Shown in pieces: positions 52,650 through 61,838 of a stretch of 64,000 nt of DNA (positions are counted from its first letter, which is position 1; each line of letters begins with the position of its first letter). Source of the DNA: Sphingomonas hankyongi (lineage in GTDB: Bacteria; Pseudomonadota; Alphaproteobacteria; Sphingomonadales; Sphingomonadaceae); NCBI RefSeq assembly GCF_023516575.1, contig NZ_JAMGBE010000003.1, positions 186,001 through 250,000 on the forward strand. Direction: 5' to 3'. Below the pieces are notes generated by a model. It did no database searches and was not told where the DNA came from. It saw nothing but the letters and a program-made list of their open reading frames with translations. A program made the translations under genes and the position numbers.

Positions 52650-54677
52650 CTACGCGGGCTCGGGCACCTTCTGCTGGATCACCCGATCCGCGAGCGGACC
52701 GTTAAGCTCGGCCAGATGATCGAACGTCGCCTCATAGGTGGCGAGTCCCTGGCTTTGCGATCTGAGTTCTGCTTCCAGACCGCCCAGCTCTGCCTCAGGG
52801 ATAAGCGCGTCAATGCGGTCCCAACCCGTCCAGCCGTCGCGCGGCGCCATCCCGAGCATCTGGCCGCGACGGCCGGCGATGGCGGAGGTTATGCGGCTAG
52901 CCGCACTGGACGGACAAACAACTGTCAGCTTGTGCATGGGTTCGAGCAAGTGCGGGTGCGCACCCGAGAGCGCCTCCTGCATGGCGAGCCGCCCGGCCAG
53001 GCGAAATGCCAGTTCTGAGCTGTCCACGCTGTGATAGCTGCCGTCGACTAGCGTCACTGCGACATCAACGACCTGGAAGCCGAGCGGTCCTTTGACCATC
53101 GCTTCGCGAACTCCGTCCTCGACCGCTGGGATCCACTGCTTGGGTACCGCTCCGCCGTGAATCTTCTCTTCGAAGACGAAGCCTTCGCCGCGCGAAAGCG
53201 GGCGGATCTCGATGATGACGTCGCCGAACTGGCCGTGGCCGCCCGACTGTTTCTTGTGACGTCCGTGCTGGCGCATGGGTTTGCGGATGGACTCGCGATA
53301 GCCGACCGCCGGCGCATGCGATTTCACCTCGACGCCGTACCGCCGCTTGAGGCGAGCAAGGACGGTATTGAGATGCTCATCGTTGACGCCTCGCAGGCGG
53401 ATTTCGTGATTGGCGTCGTCATGCTCGACGATCAGCCCGGCATCCTCTTCGGTAAGGCGCTGCAATGCGCCTGACAGTTTGACGTCGTCCTTCCGATCCG
53501 CCGGTTCGATCGCGATGGCGCAGTTACGCGGCGAGTACTCAACGTCGATCGCAGCCGGTACCGCGCCCGAGCCAAGCCATTGGCCGGCCTTCACGGCATC
53601 CACCTTGGCGACGGCGACGACATCGCCCGGAGAGCCTTCGCTGACCTTCTGGGTCTTCTCGCCCTGAACCTTGAACAGTGACCCGACACGGGAGTGGCTG
53701 CCGTCATCCGTCTTGAGATCGGATCCTTCGGCGATCTTGCCGCCGAGCACCCGAGCAAGCGCCAGCCGGCCAATCGATCCATGCAAGATCTTGAAAATGT
53801 ACATTGCGGGAGAAGATGCGCCCAGTCGCTCTGCGGCGACCTGCGGCCCCGGCACCTCATGACGCAGGGCCTTCAGGAGCCGTCGGACGCCCCAGGAGCT
53901 GCTTGCCGAACCAAACAGGACCGACACGCCAAGGCTCTCGCCTGTTTCTCGCGCAAGATCCTGAAGAACCTTCTCCTGCGTCGGCGCTTCGTCCATCAAC
54001 AATTGCTCCAGCAGCTCGTCGTCATGATCGGCAAGCTGTTCGAGCATCTGCGTGCGCGCCTGAATTTCGCGTTCCTGCAGGTCGGCGGGGATTTCTATCC
54101 GCTCGGATTGCTGACCCGGCCGATATTTGAATGCGCGTTCGAGGGCGAGGTCGACGAAGCCAGCAACCGTCTCTCCGTCCCAGATCGGAATCTGGCGCGC
54201 GATCAGCGGCGAAACGCTCATTGGTTGAAGCGCGGAAAGCAGGTCGCGAATGCGGCCATGCGCCTGATCGATGCGATTGACGAAGATCAGGTGCGGGATG
54301 CCGAGTTCGTCCAAAGCGCGCAATGCGGGCGCGGCGAGGGGAGCGCGCGCAGGGTCGGGATCGACGACGACGATTGCGACATCGGCGATGGCGAGCGCTC
54401 GCGATCCATCCGCGGCGAAGCCAATCGACCCGGGCGAATCCAGGATGGCGAATTCGTCGCCGAGATATTGGAAATTGTAGACATTGAGCTCGGTTGAGCC
54501 GCCGCGCTGGCGGCTTTCAGGGCTAGAATCGCCGATGCTGGAGCCGTTGGCCGTGGATCCCAGGCGATCCGTGGTTCCGGCTGCGAACAGCATCGCTTCG
54601 GCAAGGCTGGTCTTTCCTGCGCCGGCGGGTCCCACCAGCGCAATCACTCGGGTGCCTTTGGATGGTTGTCCGGCCAT
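52650..54677 (-). CDS. EF-G-like GTPase paralogue with a degenerate catalytic loop
   Basis: The protein is 675 residues. The EF-G fold is clear: P-loop ALVGPAGAGKTSLAEAM (residues 14-30), G3 AILDSPGSIGF (about 77-87), and G4 VNRID (about 133-137). EF-G uses DTPGH and NKxD; here the catalytic His is Ser84 and the Lys of G4 is Arg135, so GTP hydrolysis or binding may be altered. Domain IV keeps MRQHGRHKKQSGGHGQFGDV. The C-terminus has LLEPMHKLTVVCPSS (domain V). Such EF-G-like proteins are common in alphaproteobacteria and their role is not defined. The real fusA is not in this window. Confidence 0.88.
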   Translation of the reverse strand: MAGQPSKGTRVIALVGPAGAGKTSLAEAMLFAAGTTDRLGSTANGSSIGDSSPESRQRGGSTELNVYNFQYLGDEFAILDSPGSIGFAADGSRALAIADVAIVVVDPDPARAPLAAPALRALDELGIPHLIFVNRIDQAHGRIRDLLSALQPMSVSPLIARQIPIWDGETVAGFVDLALERAFKYRPGQQSERIEIPADLQEREIQARTQMLEQLADHDDELLEQLLMDEAPTQEKVLQDLARETGESLGVSVLFGSASSSWGVRRLLKALRHEVPGPQVAAERLGASSPAMYIFKILHGSIGRLALARVLGGKIAEGSDLKTDDGSHSRVGSLFKVQGEKTQKVSEGSPGDVVAVAKVDAVKAGQWLGSGAVPAAIDVEYSPRNCAIAIEPADRKDDVKLSGALQRLTEEDAGLIVEHDDANHEIRLRGVNDEHLNTVLARLKRRYGVEVKSHAPAVGYRESIRKPMRQHGRHKKQSGGHGQFGDVIIEIRPLSRGEGFVFEEKIHGGAVPKQWIPAVEDGVREAMVKGPLGFQVVDVAVTLVDGSYHSVDSSELAFRLAGRLAMQEALSGAHPHLLEPMHKLTVVCPSSAASRITSAIAGRRGQMLGMAPRDGWTGWDRIDALIPEAELGGLEAELRSQSQGLATYEATFDHLAELNGPLADRVIQQKVPEPA

Positions 54678-54849
54678 GCGACTCTCCCTTCGTCCGTTTT
54701 ACGGGCGCACGAGTCGCTCAGAGAAGGCGCTCGGGCGCCTGATGGAAACCTCCACCGTCCGCCTGTTTTTAATCGTTGGCAAGGGGGGTCGTTACGGCCC
54801 CGTCGCGCTTCGTCGCGGAACGCGCCCGCAAGGCCGTTGTTAAACGGCC

Positions 54850-55878
54850 ATGGTCGATCCGAAAGGTCATCTGGCGACATCGCCCTGGCAGATGCGCGCT
54901 CCCGCATGGCAGGACATTGCCAAGCGTACATATGTCCGCACGTGGGACGACAATGTCGGCCTCGTCGCGGCGGGAGTCGCCTTCTACGCCTTTTTCGCGC
55001 TCCTTTCTCTGCTCGGCCTCATCGTCCTCATTTACGGCTTCATCGCCGATCCGCTGACCGTCGTTGACCATATGCGCCGGCTGATCGGGATCCTTCCCAG
55101 CGACGTCATTCTCCTCATCGGCGACCAGTTGATGACCGCCGTTCACTCCTCCGAGGGAACCAAGGGGGTGGGAGTCGTCATCGCCTTCGCGGTCGCGTTG
55201 TACGGCGGCACGAACGGAGCGGCCGCGATCCTGACCGCGCTCAATATCGCTTATGAAGAGAAGGAGAAACGCAGCCTGGCGCGCTTCTACCTCGAAGCGG
55301 TGGCGATGACAGTTGCAGCGCTTATTGTTGCGTTAGTCGGGATCGGAGCGACCGCTGCGATAGCCTATTTCCAGCAGCTTTTGCCGGAGGCCACGTCGGC
55401 GGCCGTCATCGCTGGCAAGGCCGTCGGTTACGTCCTGCTGATGTTCGGAGCCGCGGCCATAGCGGCTACGCTGTACCGGTTCGGTCCATCGCGCGAGGAG
55501 GCCCGCTGGAAATGGATTACGCCGGGTTCGCTCTTGGCCGCGGGCACCTGGCTCCTGCTGACGCTCGCCTTCGGCTATTATCTCGGCAACGTGGCCGATT
55601 ACAGCGCGAGCTACGGCTCACTTGGGGCCGTGGTCGCGCTTCTCACCTGGCTGTACCTTTCCGCTTATGTGTTCATCGTCGGGGCCGAACTGAATAGCGA
55701 GATCGAGCACCAGACCGCGAAGGACAGCACAACGGGCGCCCCCGAGCCGCTCGGTGAGCGCGGGGCATGGGCGGCAGACAATGTCGCGATGACCGATGAG
55801 GTCCAAGACCGGCCCGAAGAGGCGAGGGAAGGCGAAAAGCTGACCCAAGCCCAGCCGGAGCTCGTGGACGAACAGTAG
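54850..55878 (+). CDS. YihY/BrkB-family inner-membrane protein
   Basis: The protein is 342 residues with about six membrane helices. VAAGVAFYAFFALLSLLGLIVL at about 40-61, a central VALYGGTNGAAAILTALNIAYEEKEKRS (about 117-144) and YSASYGSLGAVVALLTWLYLSAYVFIVGAELNSEIEH at about 249-285 are family hallmarks. YihY-type proteins were once annotated as RNase BN; their role is unknown. A hydrophilic 55-residue tail rich in Glu is added. The convergent rpoH gene starts 2 bases after its stop, so there is no space for a terminator. Confidence 0.93.
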   Translation: MVDPKGHLATSPWQMRAPAWQDIAKRTYVRTWDDNVGLVAAGVAFYAFFALLSLLGLIVLIYGFIADPLTVVDHMRRLIGILPSDVILLIGDQLMTAVHSSEGTKGVGVVIAFAVALYGGTNGAAAILTALNIAYEEKEKRSLARFYLEAVAMTVAALIVALVGIGATAAIAYFQQLLPEATSAAVIAGKAVGYVLLMFGAAAIAATLYRFGPSREEARWKWITPGSLLAAGTWLLLTLAFGYYLGNVADYSASYGSLGAVVALLTWLYLSAYVFIVGAELNSEIEHQTAKDSTTGAPEPLGERGAWAADNVAMTDEVQDRPEEAREGEKLTQAQPELVDEQ

Positions 55879-55880
55879 GC

Positions 55881-56789
55881 CTAAGCCGCCGGCAACAATC
55901 TCCGCTCGCCGGCCAGGCGCAGGAGCGCGGCCTGCAACTTTTCGAAGGCGCGAACCTCGATCTGCCGGATGCGCTCTCGGCTGACGTCATAGACCTGACT
56001 CAGCTCCTCGAGCGTCTTCGGCTCATCGGCCAAGCGACGCTCCATCAGGATGTGGCGCTCGCGGTCATTGAGCGACTCCAGCGCCGTCATCAGCAGGTCG
56101 TGGCGAACGCGGCTTTCCTGGTCCTCCGCGATCGCTTCGTCCTGAAGCGGCCCGGTATCGACCAGGAAGTCCTGCCACTGGCCTTCACCGCCTTCATCGC
56201 CTTTCAGCGGGGCATTGAGCGAAGTGTCGCCACCCATGCCCATGCGGCGGTTCATCGATACGACCTCTTCCTCGGACACGCCGAGGTCGGTCGCGATCTT
56301 GGTCACCGCTTCTGGACGGAGGTCGCCTTCTTCGAACGCGTCGATCTGGTTCTTCATGCGGCGCAGGTTGAAGAAGAGCTTCTTCTGCGCAGCCGTCGTG
56401 CCCATTTTGACCAGGCTCCACGAGCGCAGGATGAATTCCTGGATCGAGGCGCGAATCCACCACATGGCGTAGGTTGCGAGGCGGAAACCCCGATCCGGCT
56501 CGAACTTCTTAACGCCTTGCATCAAGCCGATATTGCCCTCGCTTATCAGCTCGCTGACCGGCAGGCCGTAGCCGCGATATCCCATGGCGATCTTGGCCAC
56601 GAGACGAAGATGCGAATTGACGAGCTTCGCGGCGGCTTCGGTGTCCCCATGCTCACGCCAGCGCTTGGCGAGCATATATTCTTCCTCCGGAGAGAGGATC
56701 GGGAACTTCTTGATCTCGGCGAGATAGCGGTTGAGTCCGGCCTCCCCGCCGGATGCAGGAAGCGATACGATCCCTTTTTTCTCAGCCAT
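55881..56789 (-). CDS. rpoH: heat-shock sigma factor RpoH (sigma-32)
   Basis: The protein is 302 residues. Sigma-32 directs RNA polymerase to heat-shock promoters. Region 2 is seen as MLAKRWREHGDTEAAAKLVNSHLRLVAKIAMGYRGYGLPVSELISEGNIGLMQGVKKFEP and TYAMWWIRASIQEFILRSWSLVK. The RpoH box region QKKLFFNLRRMKNQ at about 140-153 is specific for RpoH. Region 4 ends in SQVYDVSRERIRQIEVRAFEKLQ. The gene is followed on the minus strand by nothing; rluD lies upstream with a 66-base gap. The ribosome site AGGGAGG is upstream of the ATG. Confidence 0.98.
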   Translation of the reverse strand: MAEKKGIVSLPASGGEAGLNRYLAEIKKFPILSPEEEYMLAKRWREHGDTEAAAKLVNSHLRLVAKIAMGYRGYGLPVSELISEGNIGLMQGVKKFEPDRGFRLATYAMWWIRASIQEFILRSWSLVKMGTTAAQKKLFFNLRRMKNQIDAFEEGDLRPEAVTKIATDLGVSEEEVVSMNRRMGMGGDTSLNAPLKGDEGGEGQWQDFLVDTGPLQDEAIAEDQESRVRHDLLMTALESLNDRERHILMERRLADEPKTLEELSQVYDVSRERIRQIEVRAFEKLQAALLRLAGERRLLPAA

Positions 56790-56855
56790 AAACGCTCGTA
56801 TTCCTCCCTTTGCGAGGGTGCCCGAGAGTGGCGGGCCGCCCTAGCTTGTTAATCC

Positions 56856-57806
56856 TTATACACCAAGTGCGTTGAACAGTTCCTGCATGTCGGGCGGCAT
56901 GGCGCTTGCAAACGACAGCCTGCGCTTGGCGACCGGGTGCGTGAACCCAAGCTCCGCGGCGTGCAGAGCTTGGCGATGAAATCCTAGTTCCTTCAATATC
57001 TTGCCGTGCGTCTTTCCCGATCTGCCGTAGACCGGATCTCCGACCAGCGGATGGCCGAGGGACGCCATGTGCACGCGAACCTGGTGGGTACGGCCGGTCT
57101 CCAGCCTGCATTCGACCAGCGCAGCTTCGCGCAGCACTTCGATACGTCGCCAGTGCGTAACTGCCCGCTTTCCGCGCGCGCCTTCGACGATGGCGATCTT
57201 TTTCCGGTTCGTCGTCGACCGCGCGAGGGACGCGTCCACCTTCCCCTCGTTTAATCTTGGCACACCCGTGACGATCGCGAGATAGCGCCGGTCGATGCTA
57301 TGCGCTGCGAACTGCTTCGCCAGCCCCTCATGGGCGACGTCTGTCTTGGCGACAACGAGCAGGCCGGATGTGTCCTTGTCGATGCGATGCACGATGCCGG
57401 GCCTGGCTACACCGCCAATTCCGGACAGGCTGCCACCGCAATGATGGAGCAACGCGTTCACCAGCGTGCCGTCGCGATTGCCGGCGGCCGGGTGAACCAC
57501 CAACCCTGCCGGCTTGTCGACGACCAGCAGATGCTCGTCCTCGAATATGACCCGCAGTGGGATGTCCTGGGCTTCGTTGTGGGCCGGCTCGGGCTCGGGC
57601 ACGGCGAGCTGGAAGCGTTCGTCGCCGCGCACCTTAACGGCCGGATCGCGCAGCGCTCGCTCTCCCGAGGCAAGCGCTCCGCTGCGGATCAGCGCCTTCA
57701 GCCGTTCTCTCGAAAGCGTCGGCAGGGCATCGGCCAGCGCACGGTCGAGCCGCCACCCTGCGTGGGTGGGCTCCAGGCGCACGTCTACGAACTGCTTACC
57801 CCCCAC
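56856..57806 (-). CDS. RluD-family 23S rRNA pseudouridine synthase
   Basis: The protein is 316 residues from GTG 57806. It has an N-terminal S4 RNA-binding domain (GWRLDRALADALPTLSRERLKALIRSGAL, about 17-45) and the catalytic RluA/RluD-type domain with VHRIDKDTSGLLVVAK at about 137-152, the Asp of RxDxxTSG being the nucleophile. LETGRTHQVRVHMASLGHPLVGDPVYG (about 235-261) follows. RluD makes pseudouridines 1911, 1915 and 1917 of 23S rRNA in E. coli; RluA and RluC relatives are hard to exclude from sequence alone. Upstream is rpoH's neighbour on the same strand; chpT is divergent. Confidence 0.92.
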   Translation of the reverse strand: MGGKQFVDVRLEPTHAGWRLDRALADALPTLSRERLKALIRSGALASGERALRDPAVKVRGDERFQLAVPEPEPAHNEAQDIPLRVIFEDEHLLVVDKPAGLVVHPAAGNRDGTLVNALLHHCGGSLSGIGGVARPGIVHRIDKDTSGLLVVAKTDVAHEGLAKQFAAHSIDRRYLAIVTGVPRLNEGKVDASLARSTTNRKKIAIVEGARGKRAVTHWRRIEVLREAALVECRLETGRTHQVRVHMASLGHPLVGDPVYGRSGKTHGKILKELGFHRQALHAAELGFTHPVAKRRLSFASAMPPDMQELFNALGV

Positions 57807-57888
57807 AGCAGTCGATATGGGCTGAAACGGCAGCGTTTCAATCCCTTGGAAACTTGCGCGCTGTTAAACTCTGACGCACTAGGCGGGC

Positions 57889-58530
57889 ATGAACGCGGTA
57901 GATCTCGCCAGCTTGCTTTGCTCCCGCCTGTGTCACGACCTGATGTCTCCAGTTGGCGCCCTCAACAACGGGATCGAGCTCCTGGCCGACGAAACCGATC
58001 CCGAGATGCGGGAGAAGTGCCTGGAACTGCTTGAGGACAGCGCGCGCGCATCCGCCAATAAGTTGAAATTCTTTCGGCTGGCGTTCGGAGCGGCGGGCGC
58101 CTTCGGCGACGAGATCGACGCGCTTGAGGCGGAAGCCGCGCTGCAAGGCGTCTTCGGTCCCGAACGACGGATCGAACTTGGCTGGATGGTTTCCAGCGAC
58201 AAATTGCCGAAGGGCGCCGCCAAGCTCCTACTCAACCTGGCATTGCTTGCCGGCGACGCGCTTGTGCGGGGCGGGCGCCTGGACGTCGGCGCCGAGATCA
58301 GCGACCGGGAGGTTGAGTTAGTGATCCGGGGCGAAGGGCCTCGTATCCTCCTTGACCCAGCGCTTCGGGAAACCCTGGCCACAGGTAGCAGCGGCGGCAG
58401 TGTCGAGCCCCGCGCGGCAGGGGCTTGGCTCGCCCACCGGCTGGCTGCCGACGCCGGAGGCACGATCCAATTGTCCGACCCATCCAGTGAGGTGCTGCTG
58501 ATCGGCGCCACCATTCCGCGAGGCGCCTGA
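57889..58530 (+). CDS. chpT: histidine phosphotransferase ChpT
   Basis: The protein is 213 residues. ChpT moves phosphate from the CckA kinase to CtrA and CpdR in alphaproteobacteria. The H-box LASLLCSRLCHDLMSPVGALNNGIELL (phospho-His at about 16) and the C-terminal pseudo-HATPase domain (LPKGAAKLLLNLALLAGDALVRGG) fit. It ends 98 bases before cheA, which opens the chemotaxis operon. In Caulobacter this gene is distant from che genes; the juxtaposition here is notable but common enough in sphingomonads to be uncertain as a functional link. Confidence 0.93.
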   Translation: MNAVDLASLLCSRLCHDLMSPVGALNNGIELLADETDPEMREKCLELLEDSARASANKLKFFRLAFGAAGAFGDEIDALEAEAALQGVFGPERRIELGWMVSSDKLPKGAAKLLLNLALLAGDALVRGGRLDVGAEISDREVELVIRGEGPRILLDPALRETLATGSSGGSVEPRAAGAWLAHRLAADAGGTIQLSDPSSEVLLIGATIPRGA

Positions 58531-58628
58531 CAGAATCCCGAGCCCGCGTCTTTTCCGACAAGGATAACGCCGCATTAACTCCTGCGCTGCATAAGGCCCG
58601 ACAAGGCCCCGGGGGATTGCACGCGCAC

Positions 58629-60965
58629 ATGGACGATCTGATCGCCGATTTCGTTGCCGAATGCCGCGACATGCTGGAAGCGCTGGGCGGAGAGATCGTC
58701 GCCTGGGAAGCCCAGCCAGACGATCGCGCTCGCCTCGACAGCATTTTCCGCTTTGTCCACACAGTGAAGGGTAATTGCGGATTCTTCGATTTTCCGCGGC
58801 TCGAAGCGCTAAGCCATGCGGCAGAGGATTCGCTGGCCGACGTTCGCGCGGGCCGCCGTCATGCCGACGGCGCCCTGGTTAGCGCCGTCCTTGCCGTCAT
58901 CGATCGCATCGCCGAGATGGTCGCGGCCATCGAGGCTGGCGAAGAATTCCCTGCGGGCGACGATAGCGCGCTGATTGCCGCTTTGGCTCCGGGCGCAGAT
59001 CACGCTGCGCCGGCAGTCGCGGCGGTGGCCGAAGGGCAGAAATCGGCTGCCGCGCCGAGGACGATACGCCTCTCCGTTGAGCTGCTTGACCGGGTGATGA
59101 GCACGGTCTCGGACATGGTGCTGGCACGAAACGAGCTGGCTCGGCGCCTACGCGAATCCTCGACCGACGTGCCGATCGATGGCGCATTCGAGCGCCTCTC
59201 GTCGATCATCGCCGAGATGCGGGACGCAATCACCCGTACGCGCATGCAGCGCATCGAGAATCTGTTCGTGGCTCTCCCGCGTATGGTCCGCGATCTTTCC
59301 GCCGAACTCGGAAAGCAGGTTCTTGTCGATATCGAAGGCGGCGACGTCGAGCTCGATCGCGAAATGATCGAGATGATTCGCGATCCGCTGACCCACATCC
59401 TCCGGAATGCCATCGATCACGGTATCGAAACTCCTGCCGAACGGCTGAAGGCTGGCAAGCGGGAGATCGGCATTCTGGCCGTGTCCGCTCGGCAGTCCGG
59501 CAACCAGATCCTGATCGATATCCAGGATGATGGGCGCGGTATCGACGGGAAGAAACTGCTAGCCAAAGCCCTGGACGTCGGCCTGCTCGAAAGGGACGAG
59601 GCGGCAAAGCTGTCTCCGCGTGAACAGCTCATGCTGATTTTCGAGGCGGGTCTTTCGACCGCCAAGGAAGTGACTTCCATTTCCGGCCGCGGCGTCGGCA
59701 TGGACGTGGTGCGGTCAAACGTGGAGCGAATTGGTGGAGTCGTCGAGGTCGACAGCACCGTGGGCTGCGGCACGCGCATGACCCTTCGCGTTCCCCTGAC
59801 CCTGACCATCATCCCCGCACTCACAGTGTCGATCGGCAACCAGCATTTCGCCATCCCGCGGTCGGCGATCGAGGAGATCGTCCGGGCCAACGGAGAATCG
59901 GTGACCCTCGAGCATCTCGGCGGGGCAGGGGTCGCCACGATCCGCGGCCGCCGCGTTCCGGAAGTCTCCCTCGCGGACATACTCGGACTCGAAAGCGACG
60001 TGGCCGAGGAGGATCGCACATTGATCGTCCTGCGGCCGGCTGGCGGCGATGTTTATGCCCTCGCAGTCGACCGCATTCACGATCATGAAGAACTGGTCGT
60101 GAAACCTGCCGCGCCCGCGGTGATGAACACCGGACTTTATGCGGGAACCACGCTGGCCGATGACGGCAGCCCCATTTTGCTGTTCGATCCCGCCGGTCTT
60201 GCCGAAGTCGGTGGCGTAAGGCTCGAAGCGCAAGAGCGCGCCGCACGGATCGCGGAGGGACCTGTCGCGGCAGCCGCCACAGCTACCCCGGTATTATTGT
60301 TCCGTGGACTCGACGGTGGGCGCCGCGCTCTTCGTCTCGCGGTGGTCGACCGGATCGAGGAGGTTCCTGCAGAGGCGGTGCGCGAGGCTGCAGGCCAGCT
60401 GCGCGTGCAGCTTGGGGAAACGATACTCCCGCTTGCCGGTGCCAGTGCTGTCCAGCTCGGCGATCGCGTGCGTTTGTTCCGGCTCAACGACGGTGCGCAC
60501 GAGCTCGGTTACGCCTTCGCGGAAGTCGTCGATTTCGCGGCGATCGAAGGCGAAATCATCCACAGCGATCGAGAAGGCGAGGTCAGCGGTGTCTCGCTCG
60601 TTGGCGGCGAGCCTGCCGAGATCGTGGATGCACACTGGCTGTTTGCTCGGCATGTCGGAAGCTCGGCGAGGGGCTCCGAACAGCTCGTCTGCCGCCTGCC
60701 CGACGACGACAGCTGGATGCAGAACATCCTCCGCCCGATTGTGGAGGCCGCGGGATATCGTGTTGTCGGCGGTGACGAAGAGGGCGAAGCCGACCTCGTC
60801 ATCGCGTCTCAGGGCGATGACGTCGCGGAAATTGCGGCCAAGCGCACGATTTGGCTGCGGACCGAACCCGATGCCGCAGGCAAGAAAGACGAGAGCATTT
60901 ATCGATACGACCGCGCCGGCCTGCTCATGGCGCTCAAGACGGCAAGCGTGGGGAGGGGCAAGTGA
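58629..60965 (+). CDS. cheA: CheA-type histidine kinase with second CheW-like domain and degenerate receiver
   Basis: The protein is 778 residues from ATG 58629. The HPt domain is at about 1-105 with His44 in FRFVHTVKGNCGFF. A short linker replaces the usual P2 domain. P3 dimerisation is at about 145-205 (LSVELLDRVMSTVSDMVLARNEL). The HATPase is at about 210-390 with LTHILRNAIDHGIE, DDGRGID and GRGVGMDVV. The first CheW-like domain is at about 390-530, and a second at about 550-675. Residues about 685-775 look like a receiver domain lacking the phospho-acceptor (LVCRLPDDDSWMQNILRPIVEAAGYRVVG). E. coli CheA has 654 residues. Its stop overlaps the cheW start. Confidence 0.94.
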   Translation: MDDLIADFVAECRDMLEALGGEIVAWEAQPDDRARLDSIFRFVHTVKGNCGFFDFPRLEALSHAAEDSLADVRAGRRHADGALVSAVLAVIDRIAEMVAAIEAGEEFPAGDDSALIAALAPGADHAAPAVAAVAEGQKSAAAPRTIRLSVELLDRVMSTVSDMVLARNELARRLRESSTDVPIDGAFERLSSIIAEMRDAITRTRMQRIENLFVALPRMVRDLSAELGKQVLVDIEGGDVELDREMIEMIRDPLTHILRNAIDHGIETPAERLKAGKREIGILAVSARQSGNQILIDIQDDGRGIDGKKLLAKALDVGLLERDEAAKLSPREQLMLIFEAGLSTAKEVTSISGRGVGMDVVRSNVERIGGVVEVDSTVGCGTRMTLRVPLTLTIIPALTVSIGNQHFAIPRSAIEEIVRANGESVTLEHLGGAGVATIRGRRVPEVSLADILGLESDVAEEDRTLIVLRPAGGDVYALAVDRIHDHEELVVKPAAPAVMNTGLYAGTTLADDGSPILLFDPAGLAEVGGVRLEAQERAARIAEGPVAAAATATPVLLFRGLDGGRRALRLAVVDRIEEVPAEAVREAAGQLRVQLGETILPLAGASAVQLGDRVRLFRLNDGAHELGYAFAEVVDFAAIEGEIIHSDREGEVSGVSLVGGEPAEIVDAHWLFARHVGSSARGSEQLVCRLPDDDSWMQNILRPIVEAAGYRVVGGDEEGEADLVIASQGDDVAEIAAKRTIWLRTEPDAAGKKDESIYRYDRAGLLMALKTASVGRGK

Positions 60966-61402
60966 ATCAGCTGCTCTTGGTTGTCACGATCGCGGGAGAG
61001 CGCGTCGCGCTCCCTGCCGCTGCAGTGGAATCGGTGGTCGAGCTCGATACGCTCATCCCGGTGCCGCGCGCGGCTCCCCACGTGGCGGGCCTATCGGCGC
61101 TTCGCAGTCGCGTGCTCACGGTGATCGATTGCATGTGCTCGCTGGAGCTTGGCGCAACCGATTGCCCAGACGGCATCCGCGAAGCGGCAGTCGTTGAGCT
61201 GGACGGACATCATTACGCTTTGATCGTCGACCAGGTCGAGGACGTCGTCGAGGCCCTGTCGGAACCGACACCCATCCGCGCCGCGATGGGAGAGGGCTGG
61301 GAACGGGTCTGCCAGGGGATGATCGAGACGGAGACGGGGCCACTGCTGCTCGTGGATATCGCCGCGCTGGTCGCAGGCAGCGATATCAAGGCAGCAGCTT
61401 AA
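60962..61402 (+). CDS. cheW: chemotaxis adaptor CheW
   Basis: The protein is 146 residues from GTG 60962, overlapping the cheA stop (GTGA). The fold is that of CheW: LLVVTIAGERVALPAAAVESVVELDTLIPVPRAAPHVAGLSALRSRVLTVIDC and YALIVDQVEDVVE. CheW links CheA to chemoreceptors. A shortish N-terminus and Cys60/Cys62 are minor deviations. No methyl-accepting receptor gene is present in the operon, so partners must be encoded elsewhere. Confidence 0.93.
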   Translation: MNQLLLVVTIAGERVALPAAAVESVVELDTLIPVPRAAPHVAGLSALRSRVLTVIDCMCSLELGATDCPDGIREAAVVELDGHHYALIVDQVEDVVEALSEPTPIRAAMGEGWERVCQGMIETETGPLLLVDIAALVAGSDIKAAA

Positions 61403-61462
61403 GGTCTTCGTTACCGTTCGCGGATAATAGCTTCACAACTCGGTACGCGGGAAAGCACAGGC

Positions 61463-61828
61463 ATGAAGAGCTGTTTGATCGTCGATGACTCGAAGGTGAT
61501 CCGGAAGGTCGCGCGTCATATCCTCGAAACCCTTGAATTCGAGGTCGAGGAAGCCGGTGACGGACAGGAAGCCTTGTCGCGTTGCGAGGCGAAGATGCCG
61601 GACGTCGTCCTGCTCGACTGGAACATGCCGGTCATGAGCGGGATGGAGTTCCTGAAGCTTCTTCGTCAACGCGGGCATAGCGACCAACCGAAGGTGGTCT
61701 TCTGCACGACCGAAAACGACATGGCGCACATCCGAGCCGCCCTCGAGGCCGGAGCCGACGAATATGTGATGAAGCCCTTCGACCGCGAGACGCTTCACAT
61801 CAAGTTGCAGCTCGTCGGCGTAGCCTGA
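61463..61828 (+). CDS. cheY: CheY-like response regulator
   Basis: The protein is 121 residues, a single receiver domain. LIVDDSKVIRKVARHIL has the acidic pair, VVLLDWNMPVMSGMEFLKLL the phospho-acceptor Asp52, VFCTTENDM the Thr/Ser switch, and EYVMKPFDRETL the Lys. CheY-P binds the flagellar motor or, in alphaproteobacteria, may act as a phosphate sink. It follows cheW by 60 bases, which is the longest gap in the cluster and may hold a promoter. The downstream cheB starts 11 bases later. Confidence 0.95.
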   Translation: MKSCLIVDDSKVIRKVARHILETLEFEVEEAGDGQEALSRCEAKMPDVVLLDWNMPVMSGMEFLKLLRQRGHSDQPKVVFCTTENDMAHIRAALEAGADEYVMKPFDRETLHIKLQLVGVA

Positions 61829-61838
61829 GGGAGTAGCT

